Shown: one piece after another, positions 53,601 through 61,841 of the stretch
How the letters are laid out: each line of letters opens with the position of its first letter
Position numbering within the stretch: the first letter of the stretch is position 1
Source: Lachnospiraceae bacterium AC2028
Lineage (GTDB): Bacteria; Bacillota; Clostridia; Lachnospirales; Lachnospiraceae
Direction of reading: 5' to 3'
Assembly (NCBI GenBank): GCA_000702685.1
Contig: JNJD01000006.1
Location: 248,001 to 312,000 of the forward strand
DNA length: 64,000 nt
Made by a program: the position numbers and the translations under genes
Notes under the pieces: generated by a model
Told to the model about the DNA's origin: nothing
Seen by the model: only the letters and a program-made list of their open reading frames with translations
Database searches by the model: none

Positions 53601-55250
53601 ATCATCCGTTATCGATGTAAGCTTTGTGATCTCGTAAGGAATCGGTTCCTCGGGATTAACGAATGTCGAGAATCTGTCGACTATCCTTCCGCCGGACACC
53701 TTGACGGCGCCAAATTCAATTATCTTGTTCTTAACGGGCGAAAGTCCGGTGGTCTCAATATCATAGACCACATAATCTGTCTCGAGCAGAGGAAGGTTTG
53801 CATCACCCGTCACAATCCTGTGAAGATCATCGACAAGATATGCCTCAACACCGTAAAGGATCTTGAAGAAATCCTGTCTGTCGGGATCCGGGTCTCCGGC
53901 CTCCTTACGTCTGTTCTTCTCGCCTTTCTTGCCGCCCCAGAGATCATCCCATACATGTCCGGCATCGGTGAATCCCTGAACGACTCCGTTATCCGTGATC
54001 GCTACGGCTTTGTGTCCCCACTTGAACGCACGCTTGACGATATCCTTGCATTCGGATACACCGTCCATATCGCTCATCTTGGTATGACAGTGAAGCTCCA
54101 CTCTCTTTCTCTCGGCCTTGTCGACACGCGGAGTTCTGAAGTCATCGATCTTAACGATGCCTTTGACGTTCTTCATATACAGATCGCCGTGATCGAATTT
54201 TCCGTTACTGATCTCGAGAAATCCCGTTACTCTCACGAATGTTCCGGGCTCGAGCTTCTCCTGAATGGCAGGTGCTTCAGCCGTATCTATATACATCTTG
54301 CAGCTGATGGCATCGGTAAAGTCGGCGATATTGAATGATACGACAGTTCTTTCATCCTTAATGGGAACGGCTTTGTATGAAAAGACCATGCCCTTTACGG
54401 ACACATTGGACATGCCCTCATTGATCTCGCTGAGAGGAACTGTTTTCTCATCGGGATAAGTGAAGCCGAATATGTGATTCGGATCATCTGCCATCGGATT
54501 CTTGCGCTGTGGATTGCCGTTTCTGAATCCGGTCTTATCCCTGTTCCAGCTGCGTCCGCCTCCGTTAAAGCCCGGTGATGCTTTGGGAGCCGGCTTGCTT
54601 TCTTCCTTGGGCTTTTCGCTGCCGGAAGGTGCCGTCGTTGTTTCGGATTCCTTGGCGCCTATGAATTTTTCCGCGGACTTTCTTTCGTTCTCTGAAACGG
54701 TTCTTATAAGTTCGCGGTATTCTTCATCATCCTTCTGTTCAAAATCGATCTTGTGATAAGCAAACTCGATCTTTCCGGTTGTACCGAACCTTTTTATATA
54801 GATATTTTCAAGGAGATCTTCGAATTCTTTTTCTTTTACGTGATAAACGGGAATATCGGCAAGAGAAACCGTCATTACATCGGGTGAATCGAATGTAACG
54901 TTCGCGGTGCGCATCATATTGAAGAACATGATATTATCCGCTTCTATTTCCAAAAGGGCGGAATCGGAATATTCTTCGTAAACACTTTTAAGCTCCGGAG
55001 ATTTCGGGAGCTTGAAAGTTTCGAATATGCGCACTTCGGTTCTGGTGTTGTTTATGACCTGTTTTTTGATCTCACGCTCAACTTCACGAATGATGTCCTT
55101 GGTGATTATATGATCGCTTTCCAGGTAGATATTGAGATAGTCGTGGGATCTCGGCGTAGTCACACGTGTGACGGTCGTGTCCTCGAGCAAGACCTCCGCA
55201 CGGCCTTTAAGCTGAAGGCTCGGAAAAGCCTCTTTGAAAACAAAACTCAT
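50613..55250 (-). CDS. polC: DNA polymerase III PolC-type alpha subunit
   Basis: A 1545-residue replicative polymerase of Gram-positive type. In order: N-terminal domains, an OB fold (about 265-375), a PHP domain (VELHCHTKMSDMDG), an inserted DEDDh 3'-5' exonuclease (VVYDIETTGLSPVKNKIIEF ... HHRAVDDAECT), the catalytic palm/fingers (LVGSRGSVGSSFVATMAGIT; KEPDIDLNFSGEYQ; the HPGGIVVLP block) and tandem HhH plus beta-binding end with QMSIFDMFGE. A Cys4-type zinc site (YYCSECHF ... NCPNCGKPL) is in the polymerase region. A Ser/Pro/Gly/Arg-rich segment (about 205-250) is disordered. Length is slightly above B. subtilis PolC (1437). Confidence 0.97.
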   Translation of the reverse strand: MSFVFKEAFPSLQLKGRAEVLLEDTTVTRVTTPRSHDYLNIYLESDHIITKDIIREVEREIKKQVINNTRTEVRIFETFKLPKSPELKSVYEEYSDSALLEIEADNIMFFNMMRTANVTFDSPDVMTVSLADIPVYHVKEKEFEDLLENIYIKRFGTTGKIEFAYHKIDFEQKDDEEYRELIRTVSENERKSAEKFIGAKESETTTAPSGSEKPKEESKPAPKASPGFNGGGRSWNRDKTGFRNGNPQRKNPMADDPNHIFGFTYPDEKTVPLSEINEGMSNVSVKGMVFSYKAVPIKDERTVVSFNIADFTDAISCKMYIDTAEAPAIQEKLEPGTFVRVTGFLEISNGKFDHGDLYMKNVKGIVKIDDFRTPRVDKAERKRVELHCHTKMSDMDGVSECKDIVKRAFKWGHKAVAITDNGVVQGFTDAGHVWDDLWGGKKGEKNRRKEAGDPDPDRQDFFKILYGVEAYLVDDLHRIVTGDANLPLLETDYVVYDIETTGLSPVKNKIIEFGAVKVSGGRIVDRFSTFVNPEEPIPYEITKLTSITDDDVNTADNINLVMPRFLRFCEGCVWVAHNAEFDVNFVKEKCRSLGTPVDPVYIDTLPLSRVQLPGHSKFTLDAVAKALGVDLGHHHRAVDDAECTANIFVKMLEQLRDEGMKTLEDVNRKGASSESAISKLRPSRCTLLAKNELGRIHLYTLVSESHLKYFNRFPKIPKSLVEKYREGLLVGSGNQNGELMDALLEGHTSEQISNVVSFYDFLEVQPPSVYEFMVGNDHFPNITSIDDIRDIVREVTELGKQFRKPVVATGDVYFLDPDDGIYRDVIYDSKSENRDRILPPTAPLYFRTTEEMLEEFSFLGTQKADEIVIKNSNMIADMCECISPVRPDKCPPVIPDSDKMLTQICYNKAHEIYGPDLPPVVTERLERELKSIISNGFAVMYIIAQKLVWKSVEDGYLVGSRGSVGSSFVATMAGITEVNPLVPHYYCSECHFYDFDSEEVLKFRGKAGVDMPDRNCPNCGKPLCKEGFDIPFETFLGFKGNKEPDIDLNFSGEYQAKAHKYTEVIFGTGQTFRAGTVGTVADKTAFGFIKKFYEKRGIHRRNAEVEFLQNGCMGVKRSTGQHPGGIVVLPNGEDINTFTPVQHPANDMTTDTITTHFDYHSIDHNLLKLDILGHDDPTMIRMLQDLIGFDPIRDIPLDDKKVMTLFQNTEALGITPDDIGGCKLGCLGIPEFGTDFAINLVLQAKPKMFSDLVRISGLSHGTNVWQNNAEVLINNGTADISTAICTRDDIMTYLIGKGVESEEAFNIMEAVRKGKVAGSRNAQGEITFKDWPEWKADMDKCQVPDWYIWSCERIEYMFPRAHAAAYVMMAWRIAYCKINYPLEYYAAYYSIRAKAFSYEVMCLGKAHVEAKLEELKKIKEISDKDKNAPKLSNTQVDQMSDLRIVQEMHARGFEFMPIDLSLVKAKQFQVIDGKIMPALTSIDGLGASVADAIAFEGKRGKFISCEDFRSRTKASGTVTDKLKSLGILGDIPESNQMSIFDMFGE

Positions 55251-55364
55251 ATTCAGTTCCTCTCTCAGTCTGTCCTGCCGTGGCGCTATCGCCTACCCGG
55301 TCAGGTACATATTTAAATGTAGGCCGGTACGTGACCGGTCATATCTTGTCCGGATGAAAAGAGA

Positions 55365-56426
55365 TCATTCTTTTCCCCAGTTATCAAGTTCTTCCTTAAG
55401 TGCAGCGAGAAGATCGGCTTCCGGAACCTTTCTTATGATCTCTCCGTGCTTCATAAGAAGTCCTTCATGCAGCCCGCCTGCAACTCCGAGATCCGCTTCC
55501 CTGGCCTCTCCCGGCCCATTTACGGCGCATCCCATAACAGCAAGCTTGATATCGTAAGGATAATCCTCCGCTATCTTCTCAACCTTCTGTGCCAGTGAGA
55601 TAAGATCTATTTTCGTCCTTCCGCATGTGGGACAGGACACGACATCAATACCGCCCTTTCTCAGTCCGAGCGTCTTAAGGATAAGCCTTGCAGCGGTGAT
55701 CTCCTCACAGGGGTCTCCCGTAAGCGAAACCCTGATCGTATCTCCTATTCCCTGTCCGAGGATAAGTCCGAGTCCGACCGATGATTTGATGCTTCCGCTC
55801 CGTACGGTTCCGGATTCTGTAATGCCTACATGAAGAGGATAAGGAGTCTTTCCCGCGATCAGTTCATGAGCCCTGACACACATCATCACATCCGATGATT
55901 TGATACTTATGACAAGATTGTCATATCCCATATCCTCGATGAGTTTAACCTTGTCCAGTGCACTTTCCACGATGCCTTCGGCGGTAACTCCGCCATATTT
56001 TTCAACGAGATTCTTCTCAAGAGATCCGGAATTGACTCCGACTCTTATGGGGATGTTTTTCTCCTTCGCAAGATTTACAACTTCCCTTACTTTATCGACG
56101 GAGCCTATGTTACCGGGATTGATGCGTATCTTGTCCGCACCGTTTTCCATGGCCATCAGAGCCATCTTATGATCGAAATGAATATCCGCAACAAGGGGAA
56201 TATGTATCCGGTTTTTAATCTCTTTTATCGCTCTGGCGCTATCCTCATCGGGAACGGTGCATCTTACTATCTCGCATCCCGCTTTTTCGAGCGCAAGGAT
56301 CTGAGCGACCGTTGCATTAACATCCGAAGTGGGGGTGTTGGTCATGGACTGGATCGCGACAGGGTTACCGTGCCCGATCTTCACACCGCCTATATTTATC
56401 TCTTTAGTTAGTTCTCTATATGACAT
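55365..56426 (-). CDS. ispG: 4-hydroxy-3-methylbut-2-enyl diphosphate synthase IspG
   Basis: A 353-residue MEP-pathway enzyme (GcpE) that reductively converts the cyclic diphosphate to HMBPP using a 4Fe-4S cluster. TIM-barrel blocks PVAIQSMTNTPTSDVNATVA and HIPLVADIHFDHKMAL are followed by the cluster Cys residues in VSCPTCGR and MGCAVNGPGEA. AGAGG precedes the ATG. It is 114 bases upstream of polC; the gap has several short stems (for example CCGGT-CACGT-ACCGG). Confidence 0.97.
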   Translation of the reverse strand: MSYRELTKEINIGGVKIGHGNPVAIQSMTNTPTSDVNATVAQILALEKAGCEIVRCTVPDEDSARAIKEIKNRIHIPLVADIHFDHKMALMAMENGADKIRINPGNIGSVDKVREVVNLAKEKNIPIRVGVNSGSLEKNLVEKYGGVTAEGIVESALDKVKLIEDMGYDNLVISIKSSDVMMCVRAHELIAGKTPYPLHVGITESGTVRSGSIKSSVGLGLILGQGIGDTIRVSLTGDPCEEITAARLILKTLGLRKGGIDVVSCPTCGRTKIDLISLAQKVEKIAEDYPYDIKLAVMGCAVNGPGEAREADLGVAGGLHEGLLMKHGEIIRKVPEADLLAALKEELDNWGKE

Positions 56427-56450
56427 TTTGACCTCTTTTCGAATGAATAT

Positions 56451-56459
56451 ATTGTAGCA
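56451..56459 (-). promoter_or_regulatory. Probable ispG promoter (extended -10)
   Basis: On the minus strand TGC-TACAAT lies 25 bases before the ispG ATG. A TTGATC -35 is at a long 19-base spacing, so the extended -10 is the main evidence. Confidence 0.55.
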
Positions 56460-56515
56460 TATTCCGTCTTCCGATGATCAAATGTCATCAGTTATTTTAT
56501 TGACGGATCGTCGGT

Positions 56516-58054
56516 TCATATCCGGAAATAATCAAGATCCGGGCGAAAAGCCGCAGCTTCAAGAAGGTGTTTTGAGGTTATGTCATACGAACCTTCTATA
56601 TCCGCTATGGTCCTTGAAACACGCAATATCCTGTGGTATGAACGGGCAGATAATGACAGTTTCTTATAAAGGGTTTCCATAAGCCCGGATTCCTTACTGC
56701 CCAGACGGCATATCTCATCCATATCGTCCGCTTTGAGCTCCGCATTGAACCTGTACCCCGTACCCTTATATCTGCTTTCCTGCATATCCCTGGCTCTTGC
56801 TACCATCTCAGCCATTTCGCCTGTGCGCATACCGCTTTTTTCGCCTGTCATGTCACCAATCTCAACAGCCTTAAGAGACGTACATAGATCGATACGGTCC
56901 AATATCGGGCCCGAGATCTTACCGAGATATCTCCTTATCGCATTTTCCGAGCATCTGCATTTATTCCTGTCCGGAAAATAGCCGCACGGACAGGGGTTCA
57001 TAGCACAGATCAGCAGAAAATCCGCAGGATACTCCACAGTGTACCTGAGCCTCGAAATCCGGATGGATTTCTCTTCCAGGGGCTGCCTGAGACTTTCTAT
57101 CGCATCACGTCCGAATTCGGGAAGCTCATCCAAAAAGAGAACGGATCTGTGAGAAAGACTGATCATACCGGGCATCGGAACAGAGCCTCCTCCGCCGACA
57201 AGTGCCTGATCCGTGATCGTATGGTGAGGCGCCTGAAAAGATCTGCCTGTTATCAGTGCCTTTCCCTTCGGCATTTTCCCCGCAACGCTGTATATGGAAG
57301 TCAGTTCAAGACTCTCAGGCAGCGTAAGAGGAGGCAGTATCCCCGGGATCCTGCGTGCGATCATTGATTTTCCCGCCCCCGGAGGACCCGTCATAAGAAG
57401 AGAATGAAATCCAGCTGCACTGATCACTGCTGCACGTTTAGCTCTTTCCTGTCCCCTTACTTCGTCAAAATCAGGAATACAGCCCGAATTATCAGCGAAC
57501 AATTTACCGGGATCCGTATGCGTCGCCGGTAAAACGGAGTCATCCTTACCGATAAGATAATCGATAACGCTCTTAAGATCCGATGCGCCCCTTACCGTTA
57601 TCCCTGGCACTATCGAACCTTCGGCGGCGTTATCCGCGGGTACAATGCATTCCACGATTCCTTCCTTAGCAGCAGCCATGACCATGGGAAGAACACCCCT
57701 TACCGGTCTTATTTCGCCGCCCAGTCCTATTTCTCCGAGAAAAAGAATCCCTTCGGCCGACTCTGCCGGTAGATATTCCATGGCGGTAAGCATTCCGATA
57801 CAGATCGGAAGATCAAAAGCCGTCGTATCCTTCCTGAGATCACCGGGCGAAAGATTTACCGTTATCCTAGAAGGCGGAATGCTTATCCCGTTGTTTTTAA
57901 GCGCAGATCTGACCCTGTCCTTAGCCTCCTTTACTTCCGTACCGACGGACCCGACTATATTGAACATCGGCAGGCCATTTGCTATATCAGTTTCAACATG
58001 AACGATCAGGGCATTTATCCCTCTGACCGTTGCCGATAATGTATCAGTAAACAT
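56516..58054 (-). CDS. comM: ComM/YifB-type Mg-chelatase-like AAA+ ATPase
   Basis: A 512-residue ATPase with an N-terminal Lon-like fold (GLPMFNIVGSVGTEVKEAKD), AAA+ core with Walker A (GPPGAGKSMIARRIPGILPP) and Walker B (SVLFLDELPEF), a four-Cys element (CPCGYFPDRNKCRC) and a helical C-terminus. ComM family members act as branch-migration helicases that help integrate DNA during transformation. The ATG at 58054 has AGAGG; an ATG at 58069 overlapping the dprA stop lacks a ribosome site. It follows dprA, also a transformation gene. Confidence 0.93.
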   Translation of the reverse strand: MFTDTLSATVRGINALIVHVETDIANGLPMFNIVGSVGTEVKEAKDRVRSALKNNGISIPPSRITVNLSPGDLRKDTTAFDLPICIGMLTAMEYLPAESAEGILFLGEIGLGGEIRPVRGVLPMVMAAAKEGIVECIVPADNAAEGSIVPGITVRGASDLKSVIDYLIGKDDSVLPATHTDPGKLFADNSGCIPDFDEVRGQERAKRAAVISAAGFHSLLMTGPPGAGKSMIARRIPGILPPLTLPESLELTSIYSVAGKMPKGKALITGRSFQAPHHTITDQALVGGGGSVPMPGMISLSHRSVLFLDELPEFGRDAIESLRQPLEEKSIRISRLRYTVEYPADFLLICAMNPCPCGYFPDRNKCRCSENAIRRYLGKISGPILDRIDLCTSLKAVEIGDMTGEKSGMRTGEMAEMVARARDMQESRYKGTGYRFNAELKADDMDEICRLGSKESGLMETLYKKLSLSARSYHRILRVSRTIADIEGSYDITSKHLLEAAAFRPDLDYFRI

Positions 58055-58068
58055 ATTCAAACCTCTCA

Positions 58069-59295
58069 TCAGATTTTTTTACAATAATATCCCGGGCTTA
58101 CCTGAACGGCATACCCCTCCAGGCAAAGTTCCATAAGTATCAGGCATATGCCTGTCTCTCCCGGTGAATCGATATTTTTCCGCCGCATTGCCGTATCAAT
58201 ATCCTCCGCACTCTGAGGGAAAAGAGAAAGCAATCTGTAAACCTCGAGATGACTCTTTTCCATTTCGGGTTCGGTTTCTTTTTGCACGGTAAAATTCCTG
58301 TGTCTTATGTCGGAAGCCTCATCAAAAGCGGGTTTCATCGAATACGATGCCGCATCCGATTCGGTATAGCCTTCAGTCAGGATCGACGAATGTTCCTCGA
58401 AAAGATCACCCATAAACACTTCGGGGGATAGATATATCCTTGCTCCGTGGCCTATAAGTCCGTTCGTCCCCGAGCTCAGTTCATCCGTAAGTCTTCCGGG
58501 AGCGGCATATATATCACGCCCCTGTTCAAGCGCCATATCCACGGTGATCAGAGTTCCGCTCCTGCTCCTTGCCTCAAGAACCACCACGGCATCCGACAAT
58601 CCGCTCACAATGCGGTTTCTCGGAGGAAAAAACCTTGCTATTGCCTTCGTTCCGGGAGGATATGCGGACAGTATTCCACCGGATGTTTTAAGCTTTTCAT
58701 ACAGACCGTAATTCGAATCCGGATAACAGATATCCACTCCGCATCCGAGCACGGCATATGACGAACCGCCCGCCGAAACCGCCGCAGACTGGGATATCCC
58801 GTCGATCCCGGTAGCCATTCCGCTTATCACATTCACACCGTTTTTGCCGAGTTTTCTCCCGAGATCTTCCGCAAGCATTTCCCCATATTCGGAGCATGCA
58901 CGCGCTCCTATCACGGCAACCGAAAGCTTATTCTTTTCCGGCAGTTTTCCCAGATAAAAAAGAGCAAGAGGCGGATCAGGGATATATTTAAGCCTTTCGG
59001 GATAATCTCTTTCCCAAGCGAAAGTAAGCTTTATCTCGGACCGGATCAGCTCATCGTATTTCTCGAAGATATCAAAATCCCTGCGATATGAAAGAAGATC
59101 ACGAAGATCGGATCTTTTCCCCGCGACCGACCTGATCTCTTCATCGCTTGCCAGAAAAGCTTCCTTAGGCGATCCGAAATGATCAAGGATTGCGGGAACA
59201 GGTCCCTGACCTATCCAAGGAACGCTATGAAGCCAGAAAGCATAAACCCTTTCATCATCACTGATGCCAAGGCTTAATATTTCATCAATGTTCAA
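58069..59295 (-). CDS. dprA: DNA processing protein DprA (Smf)
   Basis: A 408-residue protein that loads RecA on incoming single-stranded DNA. It has an N-terminal SAM-like helical part, the Rossmann core (VIGARACSEYGEMLAEDLGR; SGMATGIDGISQSAAVSAGG; RNRIVSGLSDAVVVLEARSR; ALEQGRDIYAAPG), and a C-terminal winged-helix-like part. The start is TTG with AAAGGAA. In B. subtilis smf is next to topA; here comM, ispG, polC and a tRNA lie between. Confidence 0.95.
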   Translation of the reverse strand: MNIDEILSLGISDDERVYAFWLHSVPWIGQGPVPAILDHFGSPKEAFLASDEEIRSVAGKRSDLRDLLSYRRDFDIFEKYDELIRSEIKLTFAWERDYPERLKYIPDPPLALFYLGKLPEKNKLSVAVIGARACSEYGEMLAEDLGRKLGKNGVNVISGMATGIDGISQSAAVSAGGSSYAVLGCGVDICYPDSNYGLYEKLKTSGGILSAYPPGTKAIARFFPPRNRIVSGLSDAVVVLEARSRSGTLITVDMALEQGRDIYAAPGRLTDELSSGTNGLIGHGARIYLSPEVFMGDLFEEHSSILTEGYTESDAASYSMKPAFDEASDIRHRNFTVQKETEPEMEKSHLEVYRLLSLFPQSAEDIDTAMRRKNIDSPGETGICLILMELCLEGYAVQVSPGYYCKKI

Positions 59296-59442
59296 TTAAT
59301 TCCTTTCCGTTGTCTTCACATGGAAAAAGCGGGCGAATGCCCTTAGAATGCGTAGTTCAATAATATTTTACGGAACGGGCAAAGTCAAGATAAAGATACC
59401 GGGCCTGAGTTTGAATTCAAGCGGTATTACATATACAGATAA

Positions 59443-59479
59443 TAAAAAATGTCGCCGGCCCCTTACTGCCGGCGACATT
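59443..59479 (-). terminator. pilT terminator
   Basis: A perfect 12-bp stem (59448-59459 with 59468-59479; AATGTCGCCGGC) is followed on the minus strand by a T-run. It closes the HD-pilT unit 20 bases after the pilT stop. The remaining 59296-59442 gap shows no gene. Confidence 0.93.
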
Positions 59480-59498
59480 ACATATACCAAAATTTTTA

Positions 59499-60554
59499 TC
59501 AGATCTTGATCTCCATTGCATCGGGATCCTGTGCGAAGTGGATAGCCTGATCTCTGTCGATCTTTCCTTCGTAGAAGAAGTTGCAGATAGCTTCGTCCAT
59601 GGTGATCATACCCATAGCCTTGTTGGTCTGCATTACACCCATGATCTGGTGTGACTTACCTTCACGGATAAGGTTTCTGATAGCGTGGTTTGCAAGAAGA
59701 ACCTCGAATGCAGCAACACGGCCCTTGCCGTCATATGTAGGAATGAGCTGCTGGGAAATGATTGCTTCGAGAACGCCCGCAAGCTGGATTCTGATCTGCT
59801 GCTGCTGGTGAGGAGGGAATACGTCGATAACACGGTCGACGGTTGATGCAGCACCGATGGTATGCAGTGTTGAAAGGACCAAGTGACCGGTCTCGGCTGC
59901 GGTGATAGCAGTGGAAATGGTCTCAAGGTCTCTCATCTCACCGACGAGAATAACATCGGGATCTTCACGGAGTGCGGCACGGAGTGCATTTGCATATGAA
60001 CCGGAGTCCATACCGATCTCACGCTGGTTAACAACGGATCTCTTATGCATATGCAGATACTCTATAGGATCCTCAAGGGTGATGATATGAGCGTCGCGGT
60101 TTTCGTTGATCCTGTCGATGATGGATGCAAGAGTTGTAGACTTACCGGATCCGGTAGGTCCTGTTACGAGGACAAGTCCTCTCTTTCTCTCATGAAGATC
60201 GATAACAGCCTTGGGAACACCGAGCTTCTCGGGATTGGGAATTTCGGTACCGACAAGTCTGAGTGCAAGTCCGGCTGAACCTCTCTGTTTGAAGATGTTA
60301 ACACGATAACGGCCGAGTGCGGGGATTGAGAATGACATATCGTATTCACCGATATCCTCGAATCTGCGTCTCTGCTCTTCGTTAGCGATGGACATAACTA
60401 CGTCCAGAGTGTCCTGAGGCATAAGTCTGTCATAGCCTTCGACCGAAAGAAGGGAGCCGTTGACTCTCATCTTGGGAGGGACACCAACCGTGATGTGCAC
60501 GTCACTGGCGCCGGCATTTTTAGCCTTTTGCATTACGTCATAAATATCAACCAT
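59499..60554 (-). CDS. pilT: Type IV pilus retraction ATPase PilT
   Basis: A 351-residue hexameric ATPase. Walker A is GPTGSGKSTTLASII, the Asp box is ITLEDPIEYLH, Walker B is DPDVILVGEMRD, and the His box is HLVLSTLHT. The retraction-specific AIRNLIREGKSHQ block follows, so this is PilT and not PilB. The ATG at 60554 has AGGGG; a GTG at 60563 is inside that site. No pilin, PilB, PilC or secretin gene is in the window; the only co-transcribed partner is the HD protein upstream. Confidence 0.95.
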   Translation of the reverse strand: MVDIYDVMQKAKNAGASDVHITVGVPPKMRVNGSLLSVEGYDRLMPQDTLDVVMSIANEEQRRRFEDIGEYDMSFSIPALGRYRVNIFKQRGSAGLALRLVGTEIPNPEKLGVPKAVIDLHERKRGLVLVTGPTGSGKSTTLASIIDRINENRDAHIITLEDPIEYLHMHKRSVVNQREIGMDSGSYANALRAALREDPDVILVGEMRDLETISTAITAAETGHLVLSTLHTIGAASTVDRVIDVFPPHQQQQIRIQLAGVLEAIISQQLIPTYDGKGRVAAFEVLLANHAIRNLIREGKSHQIMGVMQTNKAMGMITMDEAICNFFYEGKIDRDQAIHFAQDPDAMEIKI

Positions 60555-60585
60555 TTTGTTCACCCCTGAATATTGTTTTTGGTTT

Positions 60586-61704
60586 TTATATCATTCCCTC
60601 TGCGGGGACATTGATACCTGCGTTACTGATCGCGTCTCTGTCCATGATGTATCTGTTGTCCAGAGTCTTCATGATGTCTTCAACTCTTATGTCGGAATAA
60701 TCGTGGATCGAAAGGTCCATTATCTTGTTCTGACGGAAAGTGATGACCGTCGGCTTAAGGATATTGGACGGATTCTCGTTGATGACAAGTGCCTTCTCAC
60801 CGGATGAGAGTTCTACGCTGACTCCGGGGAAAAGAATGAATACGGAATCGATAAGGGCCTGTACAACGCTCTGATCATAGATGTCTTCTTTATCCTGGAA
60901 CTCCATGATCGCCTTGACTTCGGAAAGAGATTCTCCGGTAAGGCTCATTCCCGTTATCTCATCGTAGCGGCTTGCCACGAGAAGGATCTTGGCTTCCATC
61001 GACATCTTCTTGATCTCGATCTCTTCGCCGAGATCAACCGCTCTCTGTACCCTGAGTGCCTGCTGACAGATTCTTCTGACTTTGGTGCCATCCGTACCGA
61101 GACATTCTTCGAGTGCCTCAGCTCCGCTCAATGCATCATCATACATTGGCTTTATCATATTCGGATCGGTCTCGCCACCGTAAATGGCAGGATTTCCGGA
61201 ACCAACTTTACCTATATCGTGTGTCAGAGCTGCGGTGACAAGCGCAAGTCTGTCTTCTATGGAGATGTTCAAACGGCTCGCGAGCATTGCGCTCAGGATA
61301 GCTGTATTGAACATATGCCTGCAGGTGTAATCGTCCTTACTTCTGAGATTCTGGTAGAAATGGATCTTACCTTCCAGATGACCGTACTGACGTATTATCT
61401 GGCTTACGATCGTAGGAAGATTTTTCTGTTTCTTGGTGGTTTTGATGCGTGTTATTTCATCCTGAAGAGATGATACGGTCTTTATCTCGAATTTTTCGAA
61501 AGCAAGATCTTCCTCAGACATTGGAGGCAGCGGCTCCGCGGGCTCAAGGATGTAGATTCCGAGAAGACCGAAGTTCTTAACAGACTCGATACTTCCTTCC
61601 GTGAGCTTGGCATCACGTTCATAAAGAAGGACACCGCTCTTGGAATAAATAGGCCTTGCGAGTCTCATTCCGCTTTTAAGATCTTCCCATCTTACGAATT
61701 TCAA
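60586..61704 (-). CDS. HD-GYP-related domain protein with lost catalytic motifs
   Basis: A 372-residue protein with an N-terminal DUF3391-like part (RWEDLKSGMRLARPIYSKSG) and an HD domain containing CRHMFNTAIL and LTHDIGKVG. The HHExxDGxGYP segment that defines active c-di-GMP phosphodiesterases is replaced by ICQQALRVQRAVDLGEEIEI, leading into AKILLVASRYDEIT. Metal binding by the first His and His-Asp may remain but catalysis is doubtful, so a c-di-GMP-sensing or scaffold role is possible. The start is TTG behind GGGGAG. It precedes pilT by 31 bases and has a clear promoter. Confidence 0.85.
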   Translation of the reverse strand: MKFVRWEDLKSGMRLARPIYSKSGVLLYERDAKLTEGSIESVKNFGLLGIYILEPAEPLPPMSEEDLAFEKFEIKTVSSLQDEITRIKTTKKQKNLPTIVSQIIRQYGHLEGKIHFYQNLRSKDDYTCRHMFNTAILSAMLASRLNISIEDRLALVTAALTHDIGKVGSGNPAIYGGETDPNMIKPMYDDALSGAEALEECLGTDGTKVRRICQQALRVQRAVDLGEEIEIKKMSMEAKILLVASRYDEITGMSLTGESLSEVKAIMEFQDKEDIYDQSVVQALIDSVFILFPGVSVELSSGEKALVINENPSNILKPTVITFRQNKIMDLSIHDYSDIRVEDIMKTLDNRYIMDRDAISNAGINVPAEGMI

Positions 61705-61751
61705 TTGTCTCTCCCCGAATAAGATGAAAATACGAACAAAGCAACAAAATT

Positions 61752-61780
61752 ATTCTACTATAAATATAATGCGATAACAA
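61752..61780 (-). promoter_or_regulatory. Promoter of the HD-pilT unit
   Basis: On the minus strand TTGTTA (61775-61780), a 17-base spacer and TAGAAT (61752-61757), 47 bases before the TTG start. Confidence 0.75.
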
Positions 61781-61794
61781 GAGTTTTTGATTGA

Positions 61795-61815
61795 CAGTAT
61801 ACTTAAAGTATACTG
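61795..61815. promoter_or_regulatory. Perfect 21-bp palindrome upstream of the HD-pilT promoter
   Basis: CAGTATACTT and its reverse complement AAGTATACTG flank a single A. The palindrome is 14 bases upstream of the -35 and 26 bases past the end of the HAD gene. No T-run follows on either side, so it looks like a dimeric regulator's operator rather than a terminator. Confidence 0.7.
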
Positions 61816-61841
61816 ATGGAAACTGGGATTACAGCCATCTC

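Noticed and set aside
61795-61815. Palindrome as terminator of the HAD gene
   Set aside because: The stem is AT-rich and no T-run follows on the minus strand; the operator reading fits better.
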